Origin: Burkholderiaceae bacterium
GTDB lineage: Bacteria; Pseudomonadota; Gammaproteobacteria; Burkholderiales; Burkholderiaceae_E
Direction of reading: 5' to 3'
Assembly (NCBI GenBank): GCA_019428955.1
Contig: JAHYJF010000024.1
Location: 1 to 21,954 of the forward strand
Length of the DNA: 21,954 bases
In this document: positions 8,000 through 15,830 of the stretch, one piece after another
How positions within the stretch are numbered: the stretch's first letter is position 1
Layout: every line of letters begins with the position of its first letter
Position numbers and translations under genes: made by a program
Notes under the pieces: generated by a model
Databases searched by the model: none
What the model was told of the DNA's origin: nothing
The model's input: only the letters and a program-made list of their open reading frames with translations

Positions 8000-9433
8000 T
8001 TACCGCTTGGCAAAAATGAAATAGTACAGGCCGGAAACCGCCAGGCTGAAGAACCAGCCAAAGTCGAACAGGCTCACCAGCGCCGGCGGCACGCCCTCGG
8101 CCGGCAGCACGCCCGAGACCACCAGGTAGCCCGGCAGGCACGGCACTACGCCGACGAAGAACGCGACCAACGCGTGGATGTTCCAGCCGTTGCTGTACTC
8201 GTACTTGCCGCCCCGGCGGAACAGGTCGGCAACCACCAGCTCGCCCTTGCGCACCAGGTAGTAGTCGACCAGCAGGATGCCGGCAATCGCGCCCAGCAGC
8301 GTGCCGTAGCCGCCCAGCCAGGTGAACAGGTAACCGCCCGAAGTCGCGAGCAGTTTCCAGGGCATGAACAGCAGGCCGATTACCGCCGCGATGATGCCGC
8401 CGCCCCGGAAGCTGATCTTGCCCGGAGCCAGTTGCGAAAAGTCATACGACGGCGAAACCAGATTGGCGGCGACGTTGGTCGTGAGGTTCGCCAGGAGGAT
8501 CACCAGCAGGCCGACCGCAGAGGCAAACGAGCCCATCTGCGTCAGCAAGCCGTCGGGGAACAGTTGCGCCTTGCCATAAAGAATCTGCGAGACCGAGAAA
8601 CCGATCAGGCCGACCATCGAGAACAGCACCATCGGCACCGGCAGGCCGATCGCCTGCCCGATGATCTGGTCCTTCTGGCTGCGCGCGAAACGGGTGAAGT
8701 CAGGGATGTTCAGTGCCAGCGTGGCCCAGAAGCCGACCAGGCCGGTAAGCGCCGCCCAGGTCTTCGGTCCGCCTTCGACAACTTTCGCCGGCAGGTCGAG
8801 GATTTGCGACGGGGAGACATTCATGAACGCCCAGACCACGAGCGCAAACGCGGCCACGATCATCAGCGGCGCGGCAATCTTCTCGAGAATCCGGATCGAC
8901 TCCAGGCCTTTCCAGATGAAGTACAGGTGTACGACCCAGAAAGCCATGAAGCAGGCGAATTGCGAGGTGCTGATGAACTGCCCCTCGGCCGGACCCGCCA
9001 GCGGAATGCCGATGATGTTGATGAAGCCGTGCAGCGCGAGCGCCCCGAAGTAGGTGTTGATCGAAAACCAGCCACAGGCAACCAGGCCGCGCAGCACCGC
9101 CGGCAAGTTGGCGCCGATCACGCCGAACGAAGCCCGGGCGAGCACCGGGAACGGGATGCCGTAGGTGGTGCCCGAACGGCCGATCAGGATCATCGGGACC
9201 AGTACGATGCAGTTCGCGAGGAACACCAGCCAGAGTGCCATCTGCCAGGTGAAGCCCTGGTCGAGCATGCTGCTCGCCATGGTGTAGGTCGGGACGCAGA
9301 CCACCATCCCGATCCACAGCGCGGTGTAGTCGTCCCAGCGCCAGTGCCTCTGCTGCGCTGTCGTCGGAGCCAGATCGTCGTTGATCAATCTACGGCCACC
9401 AGCACCGCTTGCTTCCAGATTTCCATTGCCCAT
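8000..9433 (-). CDS. NCS1-family nucleobase/hydantoin permease
   Basis: A 477-residue polytopic protein with about 12 hydrophobic segments, of the Mhp1/allantoin/cytosine permease (NCS1) family. It should bring uracil, thymine, dihydropyrimidines or hydantoins across the inner membrane by cation symport. Family segments include WIGMVVCVPTYTMASSML (TM1), GWFSINTYFG (TM3, W122), GFWATLALNIPDFTRF (TM6) and LANLTTNVAANLVSP (TM8). In Mhp1 the Trp of TM3 stacks on the hydantoin and a Gln four residues on binds it; here that position is Asn (N126). I prefer the ATG at 9433 because a GGGGA sits directly before it. The ATG at 9445 would add four residues and lacks a ribosome site. It sits between preA and hydA. 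Confidence 0.92.
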   Translation of the reverse strand: MGNGNLEASGAGGRRLINDDLAPTTAQQRHWRWDDYTALWIGMVVCVPTYTMASSMLDQGFTWQMALWLVFLANCIVLVPMILIGRSGTTYGIPFPVLARASFGVIGANLPAVLRGLVACGWFSINTYFGALALHGFINIIGIPLAGPAEGQFISTSQFACFMAFWVVHLYFIWKGLESIRILEKIAAPLMIVAAFALVVWAFMNVSPSQILDLPAKVVEGGPKTWAALTGLVGFWATLALNIPDFTRFARSQKDQIIGQAIGLPVPMVLFSMVGLIGFSVSQILYGKAQLFPDGLLTQMGSFASAVGLLVILLANLTTNVAANLVSPSYDFSQLAPGKISFRGGGIIAAVIGLLFMPWKLLATSGGYLFTWLGGYGTLLGAIAGILLVDYYLVRKGELVVADLFRRGGKYEYSNGWNIHALVAFFVGVVPCLPGYLVVSGVLPAEGVPPALVSLFDFGWFFSLAVSGLYYFIFAKR

Positions 9434-9486
9434 CTCGTCCCCCATTGGTTATTGAAATGATGCTGTTTCCGGTTCCAAGGTCTAGC

Positions 9487-9513
9487 TAGTTATTGCCTTG
9501 TAGTTGTTGCCTT
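9487..9513. repeat. Two imperfect tandem copies, period 14 bp, in the preA-permease gap
   Basis: TAGTTATTGCCTT at 9487-9499 recurs as TAGTTGTTGCCTT at 9501-9513 (12 of 13 identical), just after a CTAGCTAG palindrome at 9482-9489. The copies lie in the 99-bp gap between the preA stop and the permease start. They may be a short replication-slippage duplication; no function is evident. Confidence 0.6.
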
Positions 9514-9532
9514 ATTCAACTGCGGTAAGAAC

Positions 9533-10861
9533 CTACTGCCCTTCGGCGGCCGCCTGCTCGGCGATCTGCCGCATCGGGTTGTTCGGGTGCGTCGTCCAGT
9601 TGGCGTATTCTGCCGAAACAACCGCGCCCGTGCGAAGGTCTTTTTCCCCCGGACTCAGGGTGCGCATCCTGACGCAGTCTGGCACCGGACAGATCGATAC
9701 GCAAAGATTGCAGCCGACGCAGTGCTCCTCGAGAATCTCGAAGTGCCGCCGGCCGTCCTTCGAACTGGTGATCGCCTGGTGCGAGGTGTCCTCGCAGACC
9801 ACATGGCAGCGGCCGCACTGGATGCACGAGGCCTGGTCGATGACCGCCTTGCCGATGTGATTGAGGTTCAGGTTGCGCCAGTCCGACACGCTCGGCACCG
9901 CCCGCCCAACCAGCTCCGCCACCGAGCGATAACCGTGGGCGTCCATGAAGTTGGCCAGCCCGTCGCAGAGGTTCTCGACGATCTTGAAGCCGTAGACCAT
10001 CGCGGCGGTGCAGACCTGGACGTTGCCCGCGCCGAGCGCGATGAACTCGGCGGCATCGCGCCAGGTGGTAATGCCGCCGATGCCCGAGATCGGCAATCGG
10101 GCGCTGGCCGGGTCGCGCGCGATCTCGGCGACCATGTTCAGTGCGATCGGCTTGACCGCCTCGCCGCAATAGCCGCCGTGCGAACCCTGATCGCCGATGC
10201 TGGGGTGCATGACCATGCGCTCGAGGTTGACCCCCATGATCGAGTTGATGGTGTTGATCAGCGAAACCGCGTCGGCCCCGCCGCTTTTCGCGGCGCGCGC
10301 CGGAAAGCGCACGTCGGTGATGTTGGGGGTGAGCTTGACGATCACCGGCAGGCGCGTGTGCTGCTTGCACCAGCGGGTCACCATCTCGATGTAGTCCGGC
10401 ACCTGGCCGACGGCGGCGCCCATGCCCCGCTCGCTCATGCCGTGGGGGCAGCCGAAGTTGAGTTCGACCCCGTCGCAGCCGGTGTCTTCGACCATGTGCA
10501 GGATCCGCTTCCACGACTCCTCGTTGCACGGCACCATCAGCGACACGACCAGCGCCCGGTCGGGCCAGGAGCGCTTGACGCGGCGAATCTCCGCGAGGTT
10601 GGTCGCGAGCGGCCGATCGGAAATCAACTCGATGTTGTTGAAACCGATCACCTTGCGATCGTTCGACAAGAGCGCGCTGTAGCGCGGCCCGTTGACGTTG
10701 ACCACCGGGTCGCCCTCCCCGAGGGTCTTCCAGACCACGCCGCCCCAGCCCGCCTCGAAGGCGCGCACGACGTTGTATTCCTTGTCGGTCGGCGGTGCCG
10801 AGGCCAGCCAGAACGGATTGGGGCTCTTGATTCCCAGGAAATCGCAACTCAGGTCAGCCAT
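9533..10861 (-). CDS. preA: NAD-dependent dihydropyrimidine dehydrogenase, catalytic subunit PreA
   Basis: A 442-residue protein with a dihydroorotate-dehydrogenase-like FMN barrel (about 1-335) and a C-terminal two-[4Fe-4S] ferredoxin domain. LNFGCPHGMSERGMG holds C138, matching the catalytic Cys of dihydropyrimidine dehydrogenases. GGIT (262-265) and CTAAMVYG (284-291) lie in the FMN phosphate region. Clusters are CIQCGRCHVVC (C346, C349, C352, C356) and CVGCNLCVSIC (C381, C384, C387, C391). With PreT it reduces uracil or thymine to the 5,6-dihydro form using NADH. The start at 10861 has GGAG about 8 nt upstream. It lies 65 bp downstream of preT. Residues after the second cluster (about 397-442) form a tail. 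Confidence 0.96.
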   Translation of the reverse strand: MADLSCDFLGIKSPNPFWLASAPPTDKEYNVVRAFEAGWGGVVWKTLGEGDPVVNVNGPRYSALLSNDRKVIGFNNIELISDRPLATNLAEIRRVKRSWPDRALVVSLMVPCNEESWKRILHMVEDTGCDGVELNFGCPHGMSERGMGAAVGQVPDYIEMVTRWCKQHTRLPVIVKLTPNITDVRFPARAAKSGGADAVSLINTINSIMGVNLERMVMHPSIGDQGSHGGYCGEAVKPIALNMVAEIARDPASARLPISGIGGITTWRDAAEFIALGAGNVQVCTAAMVYGFKIVENLCDGLANFMDAHGYRSVAELVGRAVPSVSDWRNLNLNHIGKAVIDQASCIQCGRCHVVCEDTSHQAITSSKDGRRHFEILEEHCVGCNLCVSICPVPDCVRMRTLSPGEKDLRTGAVVSAEYANWTTHPNNPMRQIAEQAAAEGQ

Positions 10862-10926
10862 TCATCCACTCCACAGGGCTTGTCAGCTTGTTGTTCCGTT
10901 GTTCGAGGCAGCAACATCGGGGCCGC

Positions 10927-12273
10927 TCAGGCCCTGAGCGTGGCGTCGATCGAGGCCGCCGCCAGCTTGCCGTGCTCGACCGCCTCCACCGTGAGGTCGA
11001 GCCCGCCAAAGCGGCAATCACCGCCGGCCCAGATTGCGGGGTGACTGGTCCGGCCTTCGTCGTCGGTCACGATGCGACCCTGGCGCAGTTCGACAAGTCC
11101 TTCGAGTCCGCCCCGGTTGAGCGACTGGCCGATCGCCTTGAGCACCATGTCGGCCGCGAGCACGAAAGACTCGTCGCCGGTGACCAGCTTGCCGCCTTCC
11201 ATGGTGGTGCGGGCAAAGCGCATCCCGGTGACCCGACCGTTCTCGCCCAGCACCTTGATCGGTGCGGCCCACTCGCGGATCAGCACGCCATTCAACTGCG
11301 CCCACTCGCGTTCGTGACCCGAAGCGGGCATGTCGTGAAGCCCGCGGCGATAGACGATGGTCACTTCCTCGGCGCCGAGCTTGCGCGCCTGCACCGCGGC
11401 GTCGACCGCGGTCATGCCGCCGCCGATCACCAGCACCTTGCGGCCCACCGGGATCGCGCCCAGATCGGCAGCCTGGCGCAGGTCGGCGATGAAATCCACC
11501 GCCGCTCCCAGTCCGGTCAACTCGGGTTCCGGTATGCCGATCGAGTTGACCGCGCCCAGGCCGAGGCCGAGAAACACGGCGTCGTAATCACGCACCAGTT
11601 CGTCGAGGCAGAGGTCCTGGCCAAGCCGGGTTCCGGTGCGCACTTCGATCCCGCCGACCGACAGCAGCCACGCGACTTCCTGCTGGGCGAAATTGCCGGT
11701 GGTCTTGTAGGCGGCGAGACCGTACTCGTTGAGGCCGCCGAGCTTCGGGCGGGCGTCGAAGAGCGTTATCGCATGGCCGAGCAGCGCCAGTCGGTGGGCA
11801 CACGCCAGCCCCGCCGGGCCGGCGCCGACCACCGCAACTCGGCGGCCGGTGGGGTCGGCGCGCGAGTAGAGCGGTTGCCCGCCAGAAGAGAAGAAATGGT
11901 CGGTGGCGAAACGCTGCAGCTCACCGATGGCGACCGGTTTGGTTTCTCCGGTATTGCGCACGCATGCGTGCTCACAGAGCACTTCGGTCGGGCACACCCG
12001 CGCGCACATCCCGCCCAGCGGATTGGCAGAAAGGATGGCGGCAGCGGCGCCGCGGAGATTGCCATCGGCGATCCGTCCGATAAAGGTCGGCACGTCGATA
12101 CCGGTGGGACAGGCCGTGGTGCAGGGCGCGTCGTGGCAGTAGTAGCAGCGCTCTGCTTCCAATTGCGCCCGGCGCGCATCGAGCGGCCCGTGGGCTTCGC
12201 AGAAATTGCTGGCGTATTGCTCCGGTGCCAGCCGAGCACGGCGATCGTCAGGCACTGTAACCAACCACTGCAT
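10927..12273 (-). CDS. preT: NAD-dependent dihydropyrimidine dehydrogenase, electron-transfer subunit PreT
   Basis: A 448-residue flavoprotein of the GltD/DPD N-terminal type. It passes electrons from NADH through FAD to the Fe-S centres and PreA. The N-terminal Fe-S domain has CYYCHDAPCTTAC (C43, C46, C51, C55) and CARVCPTEVLCEHAC (C90, C94, C100, C104). FAD binding is marked by VAVVGAGPAGLACA (146-159), nucleotide binding by VLVIGGGMTAVDAA (280-293), and a final FAD segment by AIWAGGDCRFGG (413-424). I chose the ATG at 12273 (MQWLVTVPDD) because GGGAG lies about 7 nt upstream. The frame runs on to 12375, but that part overlaps the promoter and leader. It is the first gene of the catabolic operon and diverges from rutR. 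Confidence 0.95.
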   Translation of the reverse strand: MQWLVTVPDDRRARLAPEQYASNFCEAHGPLDARRAQLEAERCYYCHDAPCTTACPTGIDVPTFIGRIADGNLRGAAAAILSANPLGGMCARVCPTEVLCEHACVRNTGETKPVAIGELQRFATDHFFSSGGQPLYSRADPTGRRVAVVGAGPAGLACAHRLALLGHAITLFDARPKLGGLNEYGLAAYKTTGNFAQQEVAWLLSVGGIEVRTGTRLGQDLCLDELVRDYDAVFLGLGLGAVNSIGIPEPELTGLGAAVDFIADLRQAADLGAIPVGRKVLVIGGGMTAVDAAVQARKLGAEEVTIVYRRGLHDMPASGHEREWAQLNGVLIREWAAPIKVLGENGRVTGMRFARTTMEGGKLVTGDESFVLAADMVLKAIGQSLNRGGLEGLVELRQGRIVTDDEGRTSHPAIWAGGDCRFGGLDLTVEAVEHGKLAAASIDATLRA

Positions 12274-12288
12274 TTGCAGTCTCCCATC

Positions 12289-12342
12289 CGGGCCGCGGCG
12301 GCCCGCGCTGAACTTGTTATTGCGTCCGGCCGGCTTACGGCC
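12289..12342 (-). promoter_or_regulatory. preT leader with two stem-loops
   Basis: The roughly 75-nt leader between the preT promoter and its ATG holds two strong inverted repeats. At 12289-12305 there is a perfect 17-bp palindrome (CGGGCCGC, one base, GCGGCCCG) ending three bases before the GGGAG ribosome site. At 12328-12342 GGCCG and CGGCC pair around a 5-nt loop. They could affect ribosome access or mRNA stability. In a GC-rich genome they could also be chance. Confidence 0.45.
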
Positions 12343-12355
12343 AGGAATCCGCTGA

Positions 12356-12383
12356 TTTATACATGCTCTTACCACTTGGTCAA
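12356..12383 (-). promoter_or_regulatory. Sigma-70 promoter of the preT operon
   Basis: Read on the minus strand, TTGACC (plus 12378-12383, 5 of 6 to the -35 consensus) is followed by 16 bp and TATAAA (plus 12356-12361, 5 of 6 to the -10 consensus). Transcription would start near 12349. This is the best promoter match I found in the window and it faces preT. A RutR-like box covers the -35 and the adjacent spacer. Confidence 0.75.
12368..12383. promoter_or_regulatory. RutR-like operator
   Basis: CTTACCACTTGGTCAA matches the E. coli RutR consensus TTGACCAnnTGGTCAA at 12 of the 14 defined positions. The core ACCA-CT-TGGT and the whole right half-site are perfect. It lies in the 195-bp spacer between preT and the divergent RutR-like gene and covers the -35 element of the preT promoter. 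In E. coli RutR leaves DNA when it binds uracil or thymine, so repression of preT relieved by substrate is the expected logic. Autoregulation of rutR is possible. Confidence 0.72.
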
Positions 12384-12468
12384 TAAGGGTATTCCGATAA
12401 ATTCAAAGGCGTGGAAATGCCACCTGCCAGTGCAGAATCGGGGCTGAGAGAGCGACCGCCGGGAACCC

Positions 12469-13110
12469 ATGAAAACGTCCGCAACAGCACCTAAGGCGCC
12501 AGCCCGCCTGCGAGTCGAAGGCGACATCATGGAGGCCGCCAAGCGCCTTTTTGCCCAGCACGGCTACGGCGGGGTGTCACTGGACACCATCGCAAGCGAG
12601 GCCGGGGTCTCCAAACAGGGGCTGCTCTACTACTTTCCCAAGAAGGTGGTGCTCTACCGCGCCGTGCTGCAGAACGTGCTCGACGTCTGGCTGGATTACA
12701 TGGACGTGCTGGGCCACCGTGATGACGATCCAGAGACTGCGCTGCGGACCTATATCGCCGGCAAGCTGCGCTTCTCGCGCGAGCATCCGCATGGCTCAAG
12801 GGTCTTCGCCAGCGAGGTGATCGCCGGGGCGCCCCACTTCGCCGACGAGATCGAGCGCCGCGTGGTGCCGGCGCTGCACGCCGATGAGCAGGTCTACCGG
12901 CGCTGGGTCGAGCGCGGCCTGTGCCGGCCCATGGACACCCGCCACCTGATGGTGGTGCTATGGGCCGCGACCCAGGCCTACGCCGACTTTGCCAGCCAGA
13001 TCTGCCTGATCCTCGGCAAGCCGGAGCTCGAGCAGCAGGATTTCGACGACGCCGAGAAGGTCATCGTCGAAATGGTCCTGCGCTCGGTGCTGAGAAATCC
13101 CGGCGACTAG
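12469..13110 (+). CDS. rutR: RutR-like TetR-family regulator of pyrimidine catabolism
   Basis: A 213-residue TetR-family repressor with an N-terminal helix-turn-helix (about 19-65; recognition region IASEAGVSKQGLLYYFPKK at 41-59). The C-terminal domain resembles E. coli RutR throughout: LDVWL, YIAGKLRFSREHPHGSRVFASEVIAGAP, and WAATQAYADFASQI. RutR binds uracil or thymine and controls pyrimidine genes. The gene is divergent from preT with a RutR-like box between them, so local control of the operon is likely. A GGGA lies 4-8 nt before the ATG. Its stop codon overlaps the stop of ald on the other strand. The effector is inferred from family and context, not shown by the sequence. Confidence 0.9.
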   Translation: MKTSATAPKAPARLRVEGDIMEAAKRLFAQHGYGGVSLDTIASEAGVSKQGLLYYFPKKVVLYRAVLQNVLDVWLDYMDVLGHRDDDPETALRTYIAGKLRFSREHPHGSRVFASEVIAGAPHFADEIERRVVPALHADEQVYRRWVERGLCRPMDTRHLMVVLWAATQAYADFASQICLILGKPELEQQDFDDAEKVIVEMVLRSVLRNPGD

Positions 13111-14225
13111 GCCGCGATCGCCTGCTGCGGCGGGAAGTACTCGTAGCCGAGGTCCCTGGCCACCGCCTCGCAAGTCACCTGGCCGGCATGGACGTTCAGC
13201 CCGCCCAGGAGATGGGCATCGTCTGCGCATGCCTTGCGCCAGCCCTTTTCGGCCAGTGCGAGCGCGAACGGCAGGGTGGCGTTGTTGAGCGCGAAGGTCG
13301 AGGTCCGGGCAACGGCGCCGGGCATGTTGGCAACGCAGTAGTGGACCACGCCATCGATGATGTAGGTCGGGTCCGCGTGCGTGGTGGCCCGCGAGGTTTC
13401 AAAGCAACCGCCCTGGTCGATCGCGACGTCGACGATCACGCTGCCGGGCTGCATCCGCGCGAGATGTTCGCGGCGAATGAGCTTGGGCGCCGCTGCCCCC
13501 GGTACCAACACCGCACCGACCACCAGGTCGGCGGCCAGAACCTGCTCTTCGGTGCCCTCGCTGGTGGCGTAGAGGGTCTTGAGCCGCGGACCGAAAACGT
13601 CGTCGAGGTAGGCGAGACGCTTGGCGGACTTGTCGAGGACCGTGACGTCGGCACCCAGGCCCATCGCCATGCGGGCGGCGTTCAAGCCGACCACGCCGCC
13701 GCCGAGCACCACCACCTTGCCCGGGAGCACACCCGGCACGCCGCCGAGCAGTATGCCGCGGCCACCGTTGGCCTTTTGCAACGCTACCGCGCCGACCTGA
13801 ATTGCCATCCGACCGGCCACTTCGCTCATCGGCGCCAGCAGCGGCAAGCCGCCGAAGCGATCGGTAATGGTCTCGTAGGCGATCGCGGTGCAGCCTGAAG
13901 CGACCAGGCCGCGCGTCTGCTCGGGATCCGGCGCCAGGTGCAGGTAGGTGAACAGCAGCTGGCCCGAGTGCAGTTGCGCATACTCGCCGGGCTGCGGCTC
14001 CTTGACCTTGATGATCATCTCAGCCGCCGCGAAGATCTCGCTGGCCGCCTTGGCGATCGTCGCCCCGGCCCGCTCGTAGTCTTCGTCGCTGCACGAAATG
14101 CCCATCCCGGCCCCGGTTTCCACGACCACCTGGTGGCCATGGTGAACCAGTTCCCGCACCGAGCCCGGGGTCAGCCCGACCCGAAATTCGTTGTTCTTGA
14201 TTTCCTTCGGAACGCCAATTTTCAT
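13107..14225 (-). CDS. ald: Alanine dehydrogenase
   Basis: A 372-residue protein of normal length for L-alanine dehydrogenase, which interconverts alanine + NAD+ and pyruvate + NH4+ + NADH. The N-terminus MKIGVPKEIKNNEFRVGLTP is diagnostic. Catalytic positions are present: K75 (VKEPQP), H96 (YLHLAPD) and D270 (VDVAIDQGG). The NAD-binding loop VVVLGGGVVGLNAA spans 171-184. I chose the ATG at 14225 because GGAG lies about 8 nt upstream; the frame continues to 14306 without similarity. It is the last gene of the aminotransferase-mmsA-ald block and would recycle the alanine formed by the aminotransferase. It ends tail-to-tail with rutR, the two stops overlapping. An 81-bp gap separates it from mmsA. 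Confidence 0.95.
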   Translation of the reverse strand: MKIGVPKEIKNNEFRVGLTPGSVRELVHHGHQVVVETGAGMGISCSDEDYERAGATIAKAASEIFAAAEMIIKVKEPQPGEYAQLHSGQLLFTYLHLAPDPEQTRGLVASGCTAIAYETITDRFGGLPLLAPMSEVAGRMAIQVGAVALQKANGGRGILLGGVPGVLPGKVVVLGGGVVGLNAARMAMGLGADVTVLDKSAKRLAYLDDVFGPRLKTLYATSEGTEEQVLAADLVVGAVLVPGAAAPKLIRREHLARMQPGSVIVDVAIDQGGCFETSRATTHADPTYIIDGVVHYCVANMPGAVARTSTFALNNATLPFALALAEKGWRKACADDAHLLGGLNVHAGQVTCEAVARDLGYEYFPPQQAIAA

Positions 14226-14306
14226 CTTGCTACTCCGCATGCTTTCAGGTTGTGCATCGGACCGATTTCCGCCGCATCTGGAATGAATTATCTTTCTCGC
14301 TGCCAA

Positions 14307-15830
14307 TCAGCGGTTGCTGGGGAAGCTGAACACCGCGCCCTCGCGAACTCCCGCCGAGGGCCAACGCTGGGTGATGGTCTTGCGGCGCGTGTAGAAGCGC
14401 ATGCCGTCCGGACCGTAGATCGACAGGTCGCCAAACAGCGAGCGTTTCCAGCCGCCAAACGAGTGGTAGGAGACCGGCACCGGCAGCGGCACATTGACCC
14501 CCACCATGCCGACGTTGATGTGGTCGCTGAAATAGCGCGCCGCCTCGCCATCGCGGGTGAAGATGCAAGTGCCGTTGCCATACTCGTGCTCATCGATCAG
14601 CGCCATCCCCTCGTCGAGGGTCTTGACCCGCACCACGCCGAGCACCGGACCGAAGATTTCGTCGCGATAGATCTCCATCCCTGGCTTGACGTTGTCGAAC
14701 AGGCACGGGCCGAGATAGAAGCCGCCCTCGTGCTTGCTGATGCTGATCCCGCGCCCGTCGACCACCAGATCGGCGCCTTCCCTGACGCCCGATTCGACGT
14801 AGCCGATCACCTTGCGCAGATGCGGTCCGCTGATCAGCGGACCCATGTCGCAGCCGGCCTGGGTACCGGGCCCGACCTTGATCTTGGCGATCTCGGCCTT
14901 GAGCCCGGCGACGATCGCAGCGGCGGTTTCATCGCCGATCGCGACCACCAGCGGAATCGCCATGCAGCGCTCGCCGCACGAGCCGTAGGCGGCGCCCATC
15001 AGGGCCTGCACCGCGTTGGCGATGTCGGCATCGGGCATCACGATGGCGTGGTTCTTGGCGCCGCCGAGCGCCTGCACCCGTTTGGCGTTGCTGGTGCCGG
15101 TAGCGTAGATGTATTCGGCGATCGGGGTTGAGCCGACGAAGCTGACCGCCTGGACCCGGGGATCGGTAAGCAGTGTGTCGACCGCTTCCTTGTCGCCGTT
15201 GACGACATTGAGCACGCCCTTGGGCAATCCCGCCTGCTGGGCGAGCTGGGCGATGAACATCGCTGAAGAGGGATCGCGCTCGGAGGGCTTGAGCACGAAA
15301 GTGTTGCCGCACACCACCGCCATCGGCCACATCCACAGCGGCACCATGGCCGGGAAATTGAACGGCGTGATGCCGGCGCAGACCCCAAGGGGCTGGAACT
15401 CGCTCCAGGAGTCGATGCCCGGGCCGACGTTGCGGCTGTGCTCGCCCTTGAGCAGTTCGGGTGCGTAGCAGGCGTATTCGACATTCTCGATGCCGCGCTG
15501 CAGTTCCCCGAGCGAATCCGACAGGACCTTGCCGTGCTCGAGCGTGATCAGTTCGCAGATCTGCTCGGAGTTGTGCTCGAGCAGTTCCTTGAACTTCATA
15601 ATGATCCGCGCGCGCTTGGCCGGTGGCGTGGCACGCCAGGCCGGATAGGCCGCAGCCGCGGCCGCTATCGCCATCTCGACGGTGGCCTTGGAGGCCAGCT
15701 CGACGCGCCTGCCGACGCCGCCGGTGGCAGGATTGAACACCTCCTGCGTCCGGCCGCCGGCCAGTTGCTGCTGCCCGGCGATGAGGTGGCCGATGGTATC
15801 GGCAGCTGCGGCGAGCTCAGGCGAGTTCAT
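14307..15830 (-). CDS. mmsA: CoA-acylating (methyl)malonate-semialdehyde dehydrogenase
   Basis: A 507-residue aldehyde dehydrogenase of the MmsA type. It converts malonate semialdehyde to acetyl-CoA, or methylmalonate semialdehyde to propionyl-CoA, with loss of CO2. The catalytic Cys is C289 in GSCGERCMA, and N158 lies in TPFNFP. Hydrolytic relatives carry a general-base Glu in ELGG; here the segment is ALGGAKNH with Ala254, as expected for the CoA-dependent subgroup. The start at 15830 (MNSPELAAAADTIGHL) has GGGGA about 8 nt upstream and overlaps the end of the aminotransferase gene by 14 bp. An ATG at 15851 would add seven residues. It acts directly after the aminotransferase on beta-alanine or beta-aminoisobutyrate carbon. 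Confidence 0.94.
   Translation of the reverse strand: MNSPELAAAADTIGHLIAGQQQLAGGRTQEVFNPATGGVGRRVELASKATVEMAIAAAAAAYPAWRATPPAKRARIIMKFKELLEHNSEQICELITLEHGKVLSDSLGELQRGIENVEYACYAPELLKGEHSRNVGPGIDSWSEFQPLGVCAGITPFNFPAMVPLWMWPMAVVCGNTFVLKPSERDPSSAMFIAQLAQQAGLPKGVLNVVNGDKEAVDTLLTDPRVQAVSFVGSTPIAEYIYATGTSNAKRVQALGGAKNHAIVMPDADIANAVQALMGAAYGSCGERCMAIPLVVAIGDETAAAIVAGLKAEIAKIKVGPGTQAGCDMGPLISGPHLRKVIGYVESGVREGADLVVDGRGISISKHEGGFYLGPCLFDNVKPGMEIYRDEIFGPVLGVVRVKTLDEGMALIDEHEYGNGTCIFTRDGEAARYFSDHINVGMVGVNVPLPVPVSYHSFGGWKRSLFGDLSIYGPDGMRFYTRRKTITQRWPSAGVREGAVFSFPSNR

Noticed and set aside
8174..11044. Long plus-strand open frames (428 and 485 residues) opposite the permease and preA genes; similar ones at 2993-4474, 4351-5601 and 10888-12447
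   Set aside because: They are antisense shadows of well-recognised minus-strand genes in GC-rich DNA. Their translations are Arg/His/Asp-rich without any domain, and they lack ribosome sites.
12274..12375. Upstream in-frame ATG for preT at 12375
   Set aside because: It lies upstream of the predicted transcription start and overlaps the promoter and RutR box. The ATG at 12273 has a good ribosome site and matches the family N-terminus.
12384..12468. A dedicated rutR promoter on the plus strand
   Set aside because: Candidate -10 elements (GATAAA, TAAATT) exist but no -35 at proper spacing scores better than 3 of 6, so I do not annotate one.
14256..14266. ATCGGACCGAT palindrome before ald
   Set aside because: Five-base arms are expected by chance in this GC-rich sequence, and nothing else supports an operator there.
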